Shown here one piece after another: positions 9,374-18,149 of a DNA stretch of 59,746 nucleotides; position 1 is the stretch's first letter; each line of letters begins with the position of its first letter. The stretch is from positions 1-59,746 of the forward strand of contig CAZRZO010000004.1 in NCBI GenBank assembly GCA_964604635.1. The letters are read 5' to 3'. The position numbers and the translations under genes are program-made. Origin of the DNA: JAJZMY01 sp964604635 (lineage in GTDB: Archaea > Micrarchaeota > Micrarchaeia > Micrarchaeales > Micrarchaeaceae). Below the pieces are notes generated by a model. It had not been told where the DNA came from, did not search any database, and saw nothing but the letters and a program-made list of their open reading frames with translations.

Positions 9374-9730
9374 TTACTTAGAACCATAAGGTAAATTATG
9401 TTTTAATTCTTTTGGATTGAAAGCAATAGAATAAAATTTTTTATAATAATCATAATCCAGTTCTAATGTTTTTACATTAGTCATTTTAATTCCTTGTTTT
9501 TCTAAAAATTGTTTTATTTGATTTAAACTCATTTTTTGTTTTTCATTATCAGCTGATTCAGGATTATAAATTATTCTTACTTTTTGTTTAGTATATTCAA
9601 CTTTTGCTTTTATTACTGCATCTAATTTTAATAGATTATATTGAAGTCTTGCACTATGCTGAATATCAATAAGTTGTTTTTTATCAATATCAAATACTAC
9701 TTCTTTAATTATATTGTATGGTAGTTTCAT
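9374..9730 (-). CDS. Small conserved partner of the Tes-like radical SAM enzyme
   Basis: The ATG at 9730 lies five bases after TGAT and is preferred over one at 9739 that overlaps this site. The product is 118 residues. The first ~75 alternate strands and helices in a way that recalls an HMA-like/ferredoxin fold (EVVFDIDKKQL, then KAKVEYTKQKVRIIYNPES), but the CxxC of HMA domains is absent. It begins 25 nt after the radical SAM gene on the same strand and is probably co-transcribed. A role as accessory or substrate-binding protein for that enzyme is inference only. Confidence 0.6.
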   Translation of the reverse strand: MKLPYNIIKEVVFDIDKKQLIDIQHSARLQYNLLKLDAVIKAKVEYTKQKVRIIYNPESADNEKQKMSLNQIKQFLEKQGIKMTNVKTLELDYDYYKKFYSIAFNPKELKHNLPYGSK

Positions 9731-9755
9731 AAAAATCATTTTTATTATTATTTTA

Positions 9756-11480
9756 TTATTTAAAATAATCTATTAAATTTCCATATGTTTTTTTGTATTC
9801 TTTTAATGCTTCTAATTTTTTTACATCTCTTATATACTTATCTTTTGAATATTTCCAATCAGGGTGTGTTTTTGCCCATTCTTCTTTTGGTATACTATAC
9901 TGATTTTGTATTTTATCTCTATAAATTTCTGGTAAAACATTAAATGTACAGAAAGGTAATATTTCTCCATCAGGCATTGCATAATGAATATTACATTTCT
10001 CAACTCTTTTTATATCATAAGTATATTCATCTTGGAAATGCATAATACCTAAAAATAATGAGTTCATTTGGAATTTACCGAGTGAATTAAATGTATTTTT
10101 TGTAAATATAGATAAAAGCAAATTCAAAACATTGATTGATTTTGGTTGTTTTTGCTTATCAATAAATGATGAAATCTTTGGAATTGATTTTAATGCATAT
10201 GCTTTTCTTTTTAATGATGATTTTCCATCCATTTCTCTAAATACTTCTTGCAAATATTCTGTTAGTCCTGCAACATCAAGGAATCTTGTAATTGGAATTA
10301 CTTTTTTATCATCTAAAAATAAATATGTACCAGTACCACAAGCAAAATGAATTGATAAATCATATTTATATGAATTTGTTGCTGCTTCTAGAAACTTTGT
10401 AATACTTCCAAGACATGGAACAGAAAACCAGTCATCTCTTGAAATATTACCATTTGTTTGTTCTTCAATCTGCTTAATTGTACCTGGAATAGTAATTCTT
10501 TGTGTTTGTCTTTGTTTTTTAGGCATACGTCCAACTAGTGAAACTGGCTGGAAATTTACTGCTCTTACTATATCAATATTATTAAGTCCAAAATTAATCA
10601 TTGACCCTAGTTCATTCTCATTAATTGTTCTTATTACTGTTGGAACTAGTACAATACCAATATTTGCTTTTCTTGCTGCTTTCAAAATAAGTGGAACTTC
10701 CCAATGATTCTTTGGATTTGCTTTCTTTGATACACCATCAAAACTCATATATAATGTATTAACACCTGCTTTCCTTAATTTAATTGCTAGATCAATGTTA
10801 AATCCTAGATTAATTCCAGTTGTATTTAATTGAATCTGGTCAAACCCTCTTAATTTAGCTAGTTTAACAATTTCAATTATCTTTGGATGTAATGTTGGTT
10901 CACCACCAGTCAATTGCAATGCATTTGCTGCAATTGGTTTTTGAGATCTTAAATTAATGAATAAATTATCAAATTCTTCTAATGATGGCTCATAGATTAA
11001 ATCTCCTGATTTTGCATAAAAGAAGCAATACCAGCAACTTAAATGACATCTGTTTGTAACAACAACATTTGCCAAACCAGTATGAGATTTATGTCTTTCA
11101 CATATTCCACAATCAAATGGACAGTTTTCACCTTTATTTACGTAATTTGGATTATCAATCCCTCTACCATTATAATTATATTTTCTCATTTTCATGTATA
11201 AATCATAATCTTCCCAATATTTTTCAATAAATAAACCATGCTCAGGACATTCTTTCATTATCATAACATTATTTTCATCTTTGTATAATTTTCCTGCAAT
11301 AATTAATTTACATTCAGGACAAATTGTTGATGTTGTATCAATTTCTGGCATTTTATTGATTTCTTCTATTGTTCTATTATAATATTTTGCCTCTGAATTA
11401 GATTCTTTAATACTAATTGGCTTTTTATCATTAACACCAGTTATATTAGTAATTTTATTATTATTTTTATTGTTTTTCAT
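9756..11480 (-). CDS. Tes-like radical SAM enzyme (candidate tetraether lipid synthase)
   Basis: A 574-residue protein. Cysteine motifs in order: CPEC (54, 57), CPEHG (78-82), GENCPFDCGICERH (120, 124, 127), then the radical SAM CxxxCxxC at 145, 149, 152 (NRCHLSCWYC), and GGE at 192-194. The N-terminal CPxC...CPEHG plus CPxDCGxC arrangement before the SAM cluster is that of the MJ0619/Tes family, which joins phytanyl chains of archaeal lipids to make tetraethers. More Cys residues occur near 360 and 510 (KCNIHYAMPDG), fitting extra clusters. Related radical SAM enzymes act on other substrates, so specificity is not proven. Forms a unit with the 118-residue protein downstream. Confidence 0.75.
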   Translation of the reverse strand: MKNNKNNNKITNITGVNDKKPISIKESNSEAKYYNRTIEEINKMPEIDTTSTICPECKLIIAGKLYKDENNVMIMKECPEHGLFIEKYWEDYDLYMKMRKYNYNGRGIDNPNYVNKGENCPFDCGICERHKSHTGLANVVVTNRCHLSCWYCFFYAKSGDLIYEPSLEEFDNLFINLRSQKPIAANALQLTGGEPTLHPKIIEIVKLAKLRGFDQIQLNTTGINLGFNIDLAIKLRKAGVNTLYMSFDGVSKKANPKNHWEVPLILKAARKANIGIVLVPTVIRTINENELGSMINFGLNNIDIVRAVNFQPVSLVGRMPKKQRQTQRITIPGTIKQIEEQTNGNISRDDWFSVPCLGSITKFLEAATNSYKYDLSIHFACGTGTYLFLDDKKVIPITRFLDVAGLTEYLQEVFREMDGKSSLKRKAYALKSIPKISSFIDKQKQPKSINVLNLLLSIFTKNTFNSLGKFQMNSLFLGIMHFQDEYTYDIKRVEKCNIHYAMPDGEILPFCTFNVLPEIYRDKIQNQYSIPKEEWAKTHPDWKYSKDKYIRDVKKLEALKEYKKTYGNLIDYFK

Positions 11481-11706
11481 ATTAATCTTCTATTTTATAT
11501 ATTAGAAATAAATTATTAATAATTTCAATATATTTAAATGAATAATTTTTAAGATATTTTAACATATTTAAATATGAGCAATAATTTCATTTATTTCCTT
11601 TCCAAATTTGTTAATTATCCCAAATAAATTCAATTTATTTTTATAATATTAATAATAAAATAATTTCAGTATATTTAAAATATAATGTAAAAATAATAGT
11701 GATGAA

Positions 11707-12480
11707 ATGATTGAACATAAAAATCAGAATAAAAATGGAATTGATTTTAATACCAAATACAAATTTACTGAGATTAATAAGACAATTAAAAATAGTTTTG
11801 AATTTTTCAAGAAAAATATTTATAAAATATCATTACTTAGTGTTGCTGGAATTAGTTTAAATATGATGAATACAACTAATTTAAAGTCTATTAAAAATAC
11901 TAGTTATATAAAAAAAATCAATTATGATTACAATAATTTACAAAGAAGAGAGTATAAAATTTATGAAAAAGACACTTTAGTAAAAGAAGCAGAAACTATT
12001 TCTAAAAAGATCAGAAGCATGGGATATAAATCACCATTAACTTCTGAATCAGAAATTTATTCTATTATTAAATTAAGTGAAAGTACTGGAAAAGAACTTA
12101 ATATTTCTTGGAAAATAATATTTAGTCAATGGGCTGTTGAATCTAAATATTTTACATCTTATGATGCAGTTAATAAACATAATTTAGCAGGTCTTGGACC
12201 TCATTATTCATTTGAATCATTAAAAACATTTAGTAATGCATTTATTAAAACAATAAAAGATAATTTTCCAAATGCAATGAAAACTAATTCAATAAAAGAA
12301 TATAGTAATGGATTATTTTCAAAATTTAAGTATTGTGTTTGGCCAGAAAAATATGCAAATGCAAATGGTTATGGAGAATTAATAGAAGGTGCATATAAAA
12401 TAATATTTAAGAATAAAGAACTTGTACTAACACAAAATATTAATAGAACAAAATTAAATAAAATTAAAAGTTTAAATTAA
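11707..12480 (+). CDS. Membrane-anchored lysozyme-like (glucosaminidase-type) protein
   Basis: A 257-residue protein with a Lys-rich N-terminus, one hydrophobic segment (about residues 39-55), a linker, then a lysozyme-fold domain from about 105 to 235. The pattern SQWAVESKYF (Glu145 the candidate catalytic acid), HNLAGLG (158-164) and a C-terminal WPEKYANANGYGELI resembles the FlgJ/GH73 glucosaminidase family: AQ.ALES, N.F.I, and a final Y.SS..YA motif. Such enzymes cut peptidoglycan-type glycans outside the cell. Archaea lack murein, so targets could be bacterial neighbours, pseudomurein or an S-layer glycan. ATG is three bases after AGTGAT. Confidence 0.65.
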   Translation: MIEHKNQNKNGIDFNTKYKFTEINKTIKNSFEFFKKNIYKISLLSVAGISLNMMNTTNLKSIKNTSYIKKINYDYNNLQRREYKIYEKDTLVKEAETISKKIRSMGYKSPLTSESEIYSIIKLSESTGKELNISWKIIFSQWAVESKYFTSYDAVNKHNLAGLGPHYSFESLKTFSNAFIKTIKDNFPNAMKTNSIKEYSNGLFSKFKYCVWPEKYANANGYGELIEGAYKIIFKNKELVLTQNINRTKLNKIKSLN

Positions 12481-12504
12481 TTTAAATCAATAAAAAGATA
12501 TATA

Positions 12505-13509
12505 ATGAAAGAAGGAATATTATACAAAAAAATCCAGAACAATAAAATAATTTGTGAAGTATGTTATAGATATTGCAATCTTAGTAAAAATCAAATAGGA
12601 TTTTGTAAAGTAAGAAAAAACATCAATGGAAAAATTTATTCATTAGTTTATAACAAACCATCAGTAATATGCTTAGACCAAATTGAAAAAAAACCATTAT
12701 TTAATTTTCATCCTAATTCATTAGTATTAAGTATTGGAACAATTGGTTGTAATTTTAATTGTCAATATTGCCAAAATTGGAGTTTAAGTCAAGAAAAAGA
12801 TATTGCAAAAAATAAAAATATAAGTCCGCAAGAAATTGTTTTAATTGCAAAAAAACAAAAAGCAAATGGAATCTCATACACATATAATGAACCAAGTATT
12901 TTTATTGAATATGCTTTGGATATTGCCAAAGAAGCAAAAAAAATAGGATTATTTAATACTTTTGTCAGTAATGGGTATATGACAAAAAAAGTTATTAATA
13001 AAATGAAAAATTACATTGATGCAGTAACAATTAATTTTAAAGCAAATGGAAATATTGCAAAAAAATATATCTCAATTACTTCTGAAAATGTAATATTTGA
13101 TACCTTATTAGAACTAAAAAAGAACAAAATTTTTATTGAAATCACTGATCTTATTATTCCAAATATTGGAGATAATCTTAATGATGCTAAAAAATTAATT
13201 CAATGGATCAAAGAAAATTTAGGAAATAAAACCCCAATTCATTTTCTTGCTTTTTTTCCAGATTATAAAATGCTTAATATTCCTGCAACAGAATTTGATA
13301 TTTTAAAAAAACATTATATTTTAGCAAAGAAATTAGGTATGAAATATGTTTATTTAGGGAATGTAAATGAACCAGATTATGAAAATACATATTGTCCAAA
13401 ATGTAATACACTTTTAATAGAAAGAAATTGTTTTAATGTAATTAAAATTAATATTATAAAAAAACATTTATGCCCAAAATGTAATGAAAAAATTGATATT
13501 ATTTTTTAA
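12505..13509 (+). CDS. amrS: AmrS-like radical SAM enzyme (PFL-activase family)
   Basis: A 334-residue protein. N-terminal Cys cluster C17, C20, C24, C34 (ICEVCYRYC...GFC), radical SAM motif at C82, C86, C89 (CNFNCQYC) and Trp following it, then the barrel with SYTYNEPSIF and FVSNGYM, ending with two CPKC ribbons near 295 and 322. This is the COG1180 / AmmeMemoRadiSam enzyme layout. The two other AmmeMemoRadiSam proteins (AMMECR1-like and Memo-like) are not in the window. It begins 24 nt after the lysozyme-like gene, probably in one transcript. Substrate unknown. Confidence 0.82.
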   Translation: MKEGILYKKIQNNKIICEVCYRYCNLSKNQIGFCKVRKNINGKIYSLVYNKPSVICLDQIEKKPLFNFHPNSLVLSIGTIGCNFNCQYCQNWSLSQEKDIAKNKNISPQEIVLIAKKQKANGISYTYNEPSIFIEYALDIAKEAKKIGLFNTFVSNGYMTKKVINKMKNYIDAVTINFKANGNIAKKYISITSENVIFDTLLELKKNKIFIEITDLIIPNIGDNLNDAKKLIQWIKENLGNKTPIHFLAFFPDYKMLNIPATEFDILKKHYILAKKLGMKYVYLGNVNEPDYENTYCPKCNTLLIERNCFNVIKINIIKKHLCPKCNEKIDIIF

Positions 13510-13798
13510 CAAATTAATATTATAAAAAAATCTAATAGCAAAATGCATTTTAGACATTAAAACTTTTGATTGTAATTTTAAAAAATTTAATGCTAATTTA
13601 TGTACTAATATTAATATATTCAAATTTAATTTTAAATATTGAAAAGTACACTTAGAAATATATTTTATTTGTTAAGAAGCATAAACAAACATATTTTTAA
13701 ATCTAATATAATAGTTTATTGTTATTGTAAAAATAAAACAAACATTAGTTAATATTAAAAACATTGGAAAAAACAATAGAAAGATAAATGTGAATTTA

Positions 13799-14593
13799 AT
13801 GGAAGAAGTAGATATTGGAATTATTGGAGGATCTGGATTATATTCTTTATTACATAATTACAAAGATATAACAATTAATACAAAATATGGAAAACCTAGT
13901 GACAATATTAAAATAGGTTCTATCAATAAAAAAAAGATTGCATTTATTCCAAGACATTCAATAAAGCATAATATCGCGCCAATGAATGTTCCTTTTTTTG
14001 CAAATATTGAAGCATTTGATAAATTAAATATAAAAAGGATAATTGCAACAAATGCTGTTGGATCTTTAAATTTAAAATATAAACCAGGAGATTTTGTATT
14101 ATTTAATCAATTTATAAATATGACAAATAGACAAGATACTTTTTTTAATAAATCAAAAATAGTTCATGTAAGTAGTGCAGAACCTTATTGTAATGAATTA
14201 AGAAATATTGCATATAATGAAGCAAAAAAAATGAAAATAAAAATCCATAAAGAATCAAATGTAATTATTATTAATGGACCGAGATTTTCAACAAAAGCAG
14301 AATCAAAATTTTTTAGAAGTATTGGTGGTGATGTTATTAATATGACACAATATCCAGAAGTTATATTAGCAAAAGAAAAAACAATGTGTTATTTAGGTAT
14401 TGGAATTGTTACTGATTATGATGCTGGAATTTATAAAAATACAAAACCAGTATCAGCAAAAGAAATAAATAAAATATTTGATAAGAGTATTAGTACATTA
14501 AAAGAGTTTATTTTTAATATTATTAATGAGATTCCAAAAAATAGAAATTGTTCGTGTAAAAATGCATTAGACAATGCAGAAATGAAAAAATAA
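13799..14593 (+). CDS. mtnP: Methylthioadenosine / purine nucleoside phosphorylase (MTAP family)
   Basis: I start at ATG 13799, six bases after GTGA, rather than at the GTG at 13790 that is part of the ribosome-binding site. The 264-residue product has the phosphate loop GGSGLY, PRHS, NAVGSL, then GPRFSTKAES and NMTQYPEVILAKE. These are the family-2 PNP/MTAP signatures; the NMT tripeptide and PEV are typical of MTAP-type enzymes. It splits methylthioadenosine, methylthioinosine or a purine nucleoside with phosphate. With the APRT and agmatinase-like genes in the window it fits purine salvage and polyamine by-product recycling. Confidence 0.85.
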   Translation: MEEVDIGIIGGSGLYSLLHNYKDITINTKYGKPSDNIKIGSINKKKIAFIPRHSIKHNIAPMNVPFFANIEAFDKLNIKRIIATNAVGSLNLKYKPGDFVLFNQFINMTNRQDTFFNKSKIVHVSSAEPYCNELRNIAYNEAKKMKIKIHKESNVIIINGPRFSTKAESKFFRSIGGDVINMTQYPEVILAKEKTMCYLGIGIVTDYDAGIYKNTKPVSAKEINKIFDKSISTLKEFIFNIINEIPKNRNCSCKNALDNAEMKK

Positions 14594-14690
14594 TATTTTA
14601 TTCGTCATAAATCAAATAGTATAAAAGTATTAAATATTCTTATGCTAAATTCTTTCATTATATTTCTTGTTTTAAATTTAATGTGATTAA

Positions 14691-16313
14691 ATGGATATTG
14701 GTATTGATTGGATTTCAGTTTATGTCCCAAAATTAAGAATACAAGCAAAAGAATTAGCAGAATCAAGAGACATAGATAATGCAAAAGCACTTAATGAAAA
14801 ATATGTGTTTGGATTAGGTGTAAATTCATTTGCAGTTCCTAATTCAGATGAAGATGTTTCAACAATGGCTGCTAATTCTCTTATTAAATTAATTAAAGAA
14901 ACAAAAATAGAACCAAAAGATATTGGTAGAATTTTTGTTGCTACTGAAAGTTCTTTTGATATTTCAAAACCAGTATTAACATATAGTATTGATGTATTGG
15001 AAAATTTATTTGGAAAAGGAAGTTTTGAGCATGTATTTATTGATGAAAGAAAATTTGCATGTGTTTCAGGAATGAGTTCATTAGATGATGCAATAAATTG
15101 GGTAAAAGAGCATAAGAAAAAAGCAATTGTAATTACTTCAGATATTGCAAAATATGATCTTAGATCTCCAGGAGAACCAACATCAGGAGCAGGAGCAATT
15201 GCTATTTTAGTTTCAGAAGATCCAAGATTAATTTCAATTGATCCTTATTATACAACATATACAACAACAAATAAATATGATTTTTATAAGCCAATGTTTA
15301 ATTTAAAAAACAGCAAATTAGAAGCAATGGAAACACCTATTGTTGATGGTCATTATTCTGAAATTGTATATGAACAAACATTATTTATAACTTATAGAAA
15401 GTTAGAAGAAGAATTAGAAAAAAATAAAATAGATCCTTTTGATATTGATTATATTGTTGTACACATACCTTTTGTAAAAATGGCTAAAAAAGCATTTGCA
15501 AATTTTCTTCTACATAAATTAAGAGAATATAAAAATACAGAATATAAGCAAATAATAAGCAGTATTTATAATAATAACAATGAATTGCTCAAAGAACCTT
15601 TTATTAAAGGAATAAAAAATCTTCATGAATCTTTTGATATTGCATTAAGTGTTCTTGAACTTTATGATGCAATTGAAAATTTTAATGAATTTGATATAAA
15701 TGCATTAAAACAAAAAATAATAAAAAATATTAAATTTTTAAATAATAAAATTGGAAATGAATATACTGAAGAATTTAAAATTTTAACAAGTCTTGAAATA
15801 AAAAAGCAAAATCAAAAAGAATTAGAAAAGTATATTGATATAATAAAAAATGATATTGATATATTCTTAAAAAATTATGAAGGATTTATAAGAGCATTTA
15901 TGAAAACAGAATATTATAAAAAAGAATTAGAAAAACAAGGATTAAGTAGTCAAATGTTTACATCATATATTGGAAATATATATACTGGTTCAATCTTTTT
16001 AGGACTTTATTCTTTAATTGTTAATGAAGCAAAAAAAAGAAATATTGCAAATAAAAGAATTTGGCTTGGAGGATATGGGAGTGGTGCAGGAGCAATTGGA
16101 TTACTTGGAAAAATAATGAATAGAATTAATGAATTTACAGAAATAACACAAGATAAAAATATATTTAATGGCATAAATTTAGATATTGACACATATGAAA
16201 AATTACATAGAGGTTTAATAGAAAAACCAATATTTGAAGAAAATAATGAAGATAAAGTTATTGTTTTAGATATAATAAGACAAAATGGTAAAAGAGAATA
16301 TAGTTTAAGGTAA
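14691..16313 (+). CDS. Hydroxymethylglutaryl-CoA synthase, eukaryote/bacteria-like form
   Basis: A 540-residue protein; archaeal HMG-CoA synthases are usually about 350. Catalytic residues are Glu86 (ATESS), Cys124 (KFACVSG) and His258 (VVHIPFVKM). DFYKP...PIVDG (197-220) and GNIYTGSIFLGLYSL followed by GGYGSGAGA near 455-465 resemble the eukaryotic/bacterial enzyme (DFYKPD..PIVDGK; GNMYTSS; YGSG). Roughly 170 residues separate His258 from the GNIYTG motif, more than in typical homologues. The enzyme condenses acetyl-CoA with acetoacetyl-CoA for isoprenoid lipids. The thiolase gene follows after 4 nt. Start: GTGATTAAATG. Confidence 0.85.
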   Translation: MDIGIDWISVYVPKLRIQAKELAESRDIDNAKALNEKYVFGLGVNSFAVPNSDEDVSTMAANSLIKLIKETKIEPKDIGRIFVATESSFDISKPVLTYSIDVLENLFGKGSFEHVFIDERKFACVSGMSSLDDAINWVKEHKKKAIVITSDIAKYDLRSPGEPTSGAGAIAILVSEDPRLISIDPYYTTYTTTNKYDFYKPMFNLKNSKLEAMETPIVDGHYSEIVYEQTLFITYRKLEEELEKNKIDPFDIDYIVVHIPFVKMAKKAFANFLLHKLREYKNTEYKQIISSIYNNNNELLKEPFIKGIKNLHESFDIALSVLELYDAIENFNEFDINALKQKIIKNIKFLNNKIGNEYTEEFKILTSLEIKKQNQKELEKYIDIIKNDIDIFLKNYEGFIRAFMKTEYYKKELEKQGLSSQMFTSYIGNIYTGSIFLGLYSLIVNEAKKRNIANKRIWLGGYGSGAGAIGLLGKIMNRINEFTEITQDKNIFNGINLDIDTYEKLHRGLIEKPIFEENNEDKVIVLDIIRQNGKREYSLR

Positions 16314-16317
16314 TAAA

Positions 16318-17520
16318 ATGAATGATGTATATATTGTTTCTTCAGTAAGAACACCGATTGGAAAATTTGGTGGTGCATTAAAAGAATTTTCAGCTTCTGA
16401 TTTAGGTTCAATTGCAATAAAATCAAGTATTAATAAAATAGTTATTAATCAAAAAGATATTGATATGATAATTCTTGGGAATGTATTGAGAACAGGACAT
16501 GGGCAAAATATTGCTAGGCAAAGTGCAAAAAAAGCAGGTATTCCAGAAGAAGTTGATGGATATTGTTTAGATATGGTATGTTCATCTGGAATGATGAGTA
16601 TAATTAATGGATCACAAATGATAAAATCAAATGATGCTAATCTTATTATAAGTGGTGGAATCGAAAGCATGAGCCAAGCAGCATTTTCAGTAAATCATGA
16701 TATTAGATGGGGTATAAAAATGCAATTTGCAAAAGAACACAATCTCAATGATACAATAATTAGTGATGGTTTAACAGATCCTTTTAATTTAAAATTAATG
16801 GGAGAAGAAGCTGATATGATTGCAAAAAAATATAATATTAATAGAAATGAACTAGATACTGTTGCATATGAAAGTCATAAAAGAGCTAGTGAAGCAATAA
16901 ATAAAGATTATTTTTCAGACGAGATAGTACCAATAAAAGCAAGAAATCCAAATCAAAAAATTAAAGAAATGATTGAAATAAAAAATGATGAAGGAATTAG
17001 AAATAATACTTCATTAGAAAAATTATCAACATTAAAAACAGTATTTAGTGAAAATGGATTACACACAGCTGGAAATTCATCACAACTTTCTGATGGTGCT
17101 GCATCAATAGTTTTAGCAGGAGAAAAATTTGTAAAAGAAAACAATTTAAAACCAATTGCAAAAATTCTTGGTTATTCTTGGAAAGGAATTGAAAGTTGGA
17201 GATTTACAGAAGCTCCAGTAATTGCAATAAAAAATTTATTAAAAAAAATAAATAAAAATATTGATGATATTGATTACTTTGAAAATAATGAAGCATTTGC
17301 AGTAAATAGTGTTATTTTAAACAAGGAATTAGATATTCAATATAATAAACTAAATGTATTTGGTGGTGCAATTGCAATGGGCCATCCAATAGGAGCTAGT
17401 GGTGCAAGATTATTAGTAACATTAATTAATGTATTAAATAAGAAAAAAGCAAAAACAGGTATTGCTTCATTATGTCATGGGACAGGAGGAGCAACTGCAA
17501 TTGCATTAGAACTTTTATAA
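16318..17520 (+). CDS. Acetyl-CoA C-acetyltransferase (acetoacetyl-CoA thiolase)
   Basis: A 400-residue thiolase with nucleophile Cys88 (LDMVCSSGMMS), ENNEAFAV, His356 (GHPIGASGAR) and the second catalytic Cys386 (SLCHGTGGATA). Presence of the C-terminal CxG motif marks the bacterial/eukaryotic biosynthetic type rather than the SCP2-like thiolase usual in archaeal mevalonate clusters. It makes acetoacetyl-CoA for the HMG-CoA synthase encoded just upstream. No DUF35 protein, the third member of the usual archaeal cluster, lies nearby. Met or Leu residues flanking Cys88 are normal for the family. Confidence 0.9.
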   Translation: MNDVYIVSSVRTPIGKFGGALKEFSASDLGSIAIKSSINKIVINQKDIDMIILGNVLRTGHGQNIARQSAKKAGIPEEVDGYCLDMVCSSGMMSIINGSQMIKSNDANLIISGGIESMSQAAFSVNHDIRWGIKMQFAKEHNLNDTIISDGLTDPFNLKLMGEEADMIAKKYNINRNELDTVAYESHKRASEAINKDYFSDEIVPIKARNPNQKIKEMIEIKNDEGIRNNTSLEKLSTLKTVFSENGLHTAGNSSQLSDGAASIVLAGEKFVKENNLKPIAKILGYSWKGIESWRFTEAPVIAIKNLLKKINKNIDDIDYFENNEAFAVNSVILNKELDIQYNKLNVFGGAIAMGHPIGASGARLLVTLINVLNKKKAKTGIASLCHGTGGATAIALELL

Positions 17521-17528
17521 AAAATATT

Positions 17529-18062
17529 TTATTTCTTCTTTTTATCTAATATTTTTTTAAATTCAAAATAAAGTAATAAAATTCCAATAATATTAATTAT
17601 TATGTAAAATACTGCTCCTACTTTTATCTTATTTCTTTTATATTCTGATCCTATATTCCATAAAGCAATTCCAACCAATATAGAACCAATTACAGTAATT
17701 ACAAAAGATATTAATAAAATAATGAATACAATAAAATCACTGCTAATAATACTTAGATATACAACATCAAAAATAATACTTGTAAATATAATACCAATAA
17801 TCTGGATTACTGCACCTATTGCACCTATGTTATAAGATTTATTATTATTTTTTAATATTTTAAATCCAAAATGAATTTTAAGTAATGCTAAAATATTAAC
17901 TATAATTGAAACCATAAAAAATGTGATTACAAATAATATTGTTAATGTAGATTTATAAGAAAATATAAAAGAAAAGAAAATGAATAATATTGAAAGTATA
18001 AAACTAAAAAAATAAATGAGCATTGCTTTCTTAAGTTTTCTAATACCATCTATTTGTTTCAT
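17529..18062 (-). CDS. DUF996-like membrane protein
   Basis: A 177-residue integral membrane protein with about five hydrophobic helices in 10-165 and a Lys-rich C-terminus (KKILDKKKK). A segment ending in IGSILVGIALWNIGSEYKRNK is characteristic of archaeal DUF996 proteins. Function unknown. It is convergent with the thiolase gene and stands alone, divergent from PolB. Confidence 0.65.
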   Translation of the reverse strand: MKQIDGIRKLKKAMLIYFFSFILSILFIFFSFIFSYKSTLTILFVITFFMVSIIVNILALLKIHFGFKILKNNNKSYNIGAIGAVIQIIGIIFTSIIFDVVYLSIISSDFIVFIILLISFVITVIGSILVGIALWNIGSEYKRNKIKVGAVFYIIINIIGILLLYFEFKKILDKKKK

Positions 18063-18149
18063 TATATCAAATTATAATAATATTTAATTTATACATATAT
18101 AAAATTGATAATTATTTAAATACATAATCAAAAATTAGAATGTGAAAAT

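Noticed and set aside
13510..13798. Hidden RNA gene between AmrS-like and MTAP genes
   Set aside because: A/T-rich without stable stems or tRNA pattern; only a short ATGCAT palindrome is seen.
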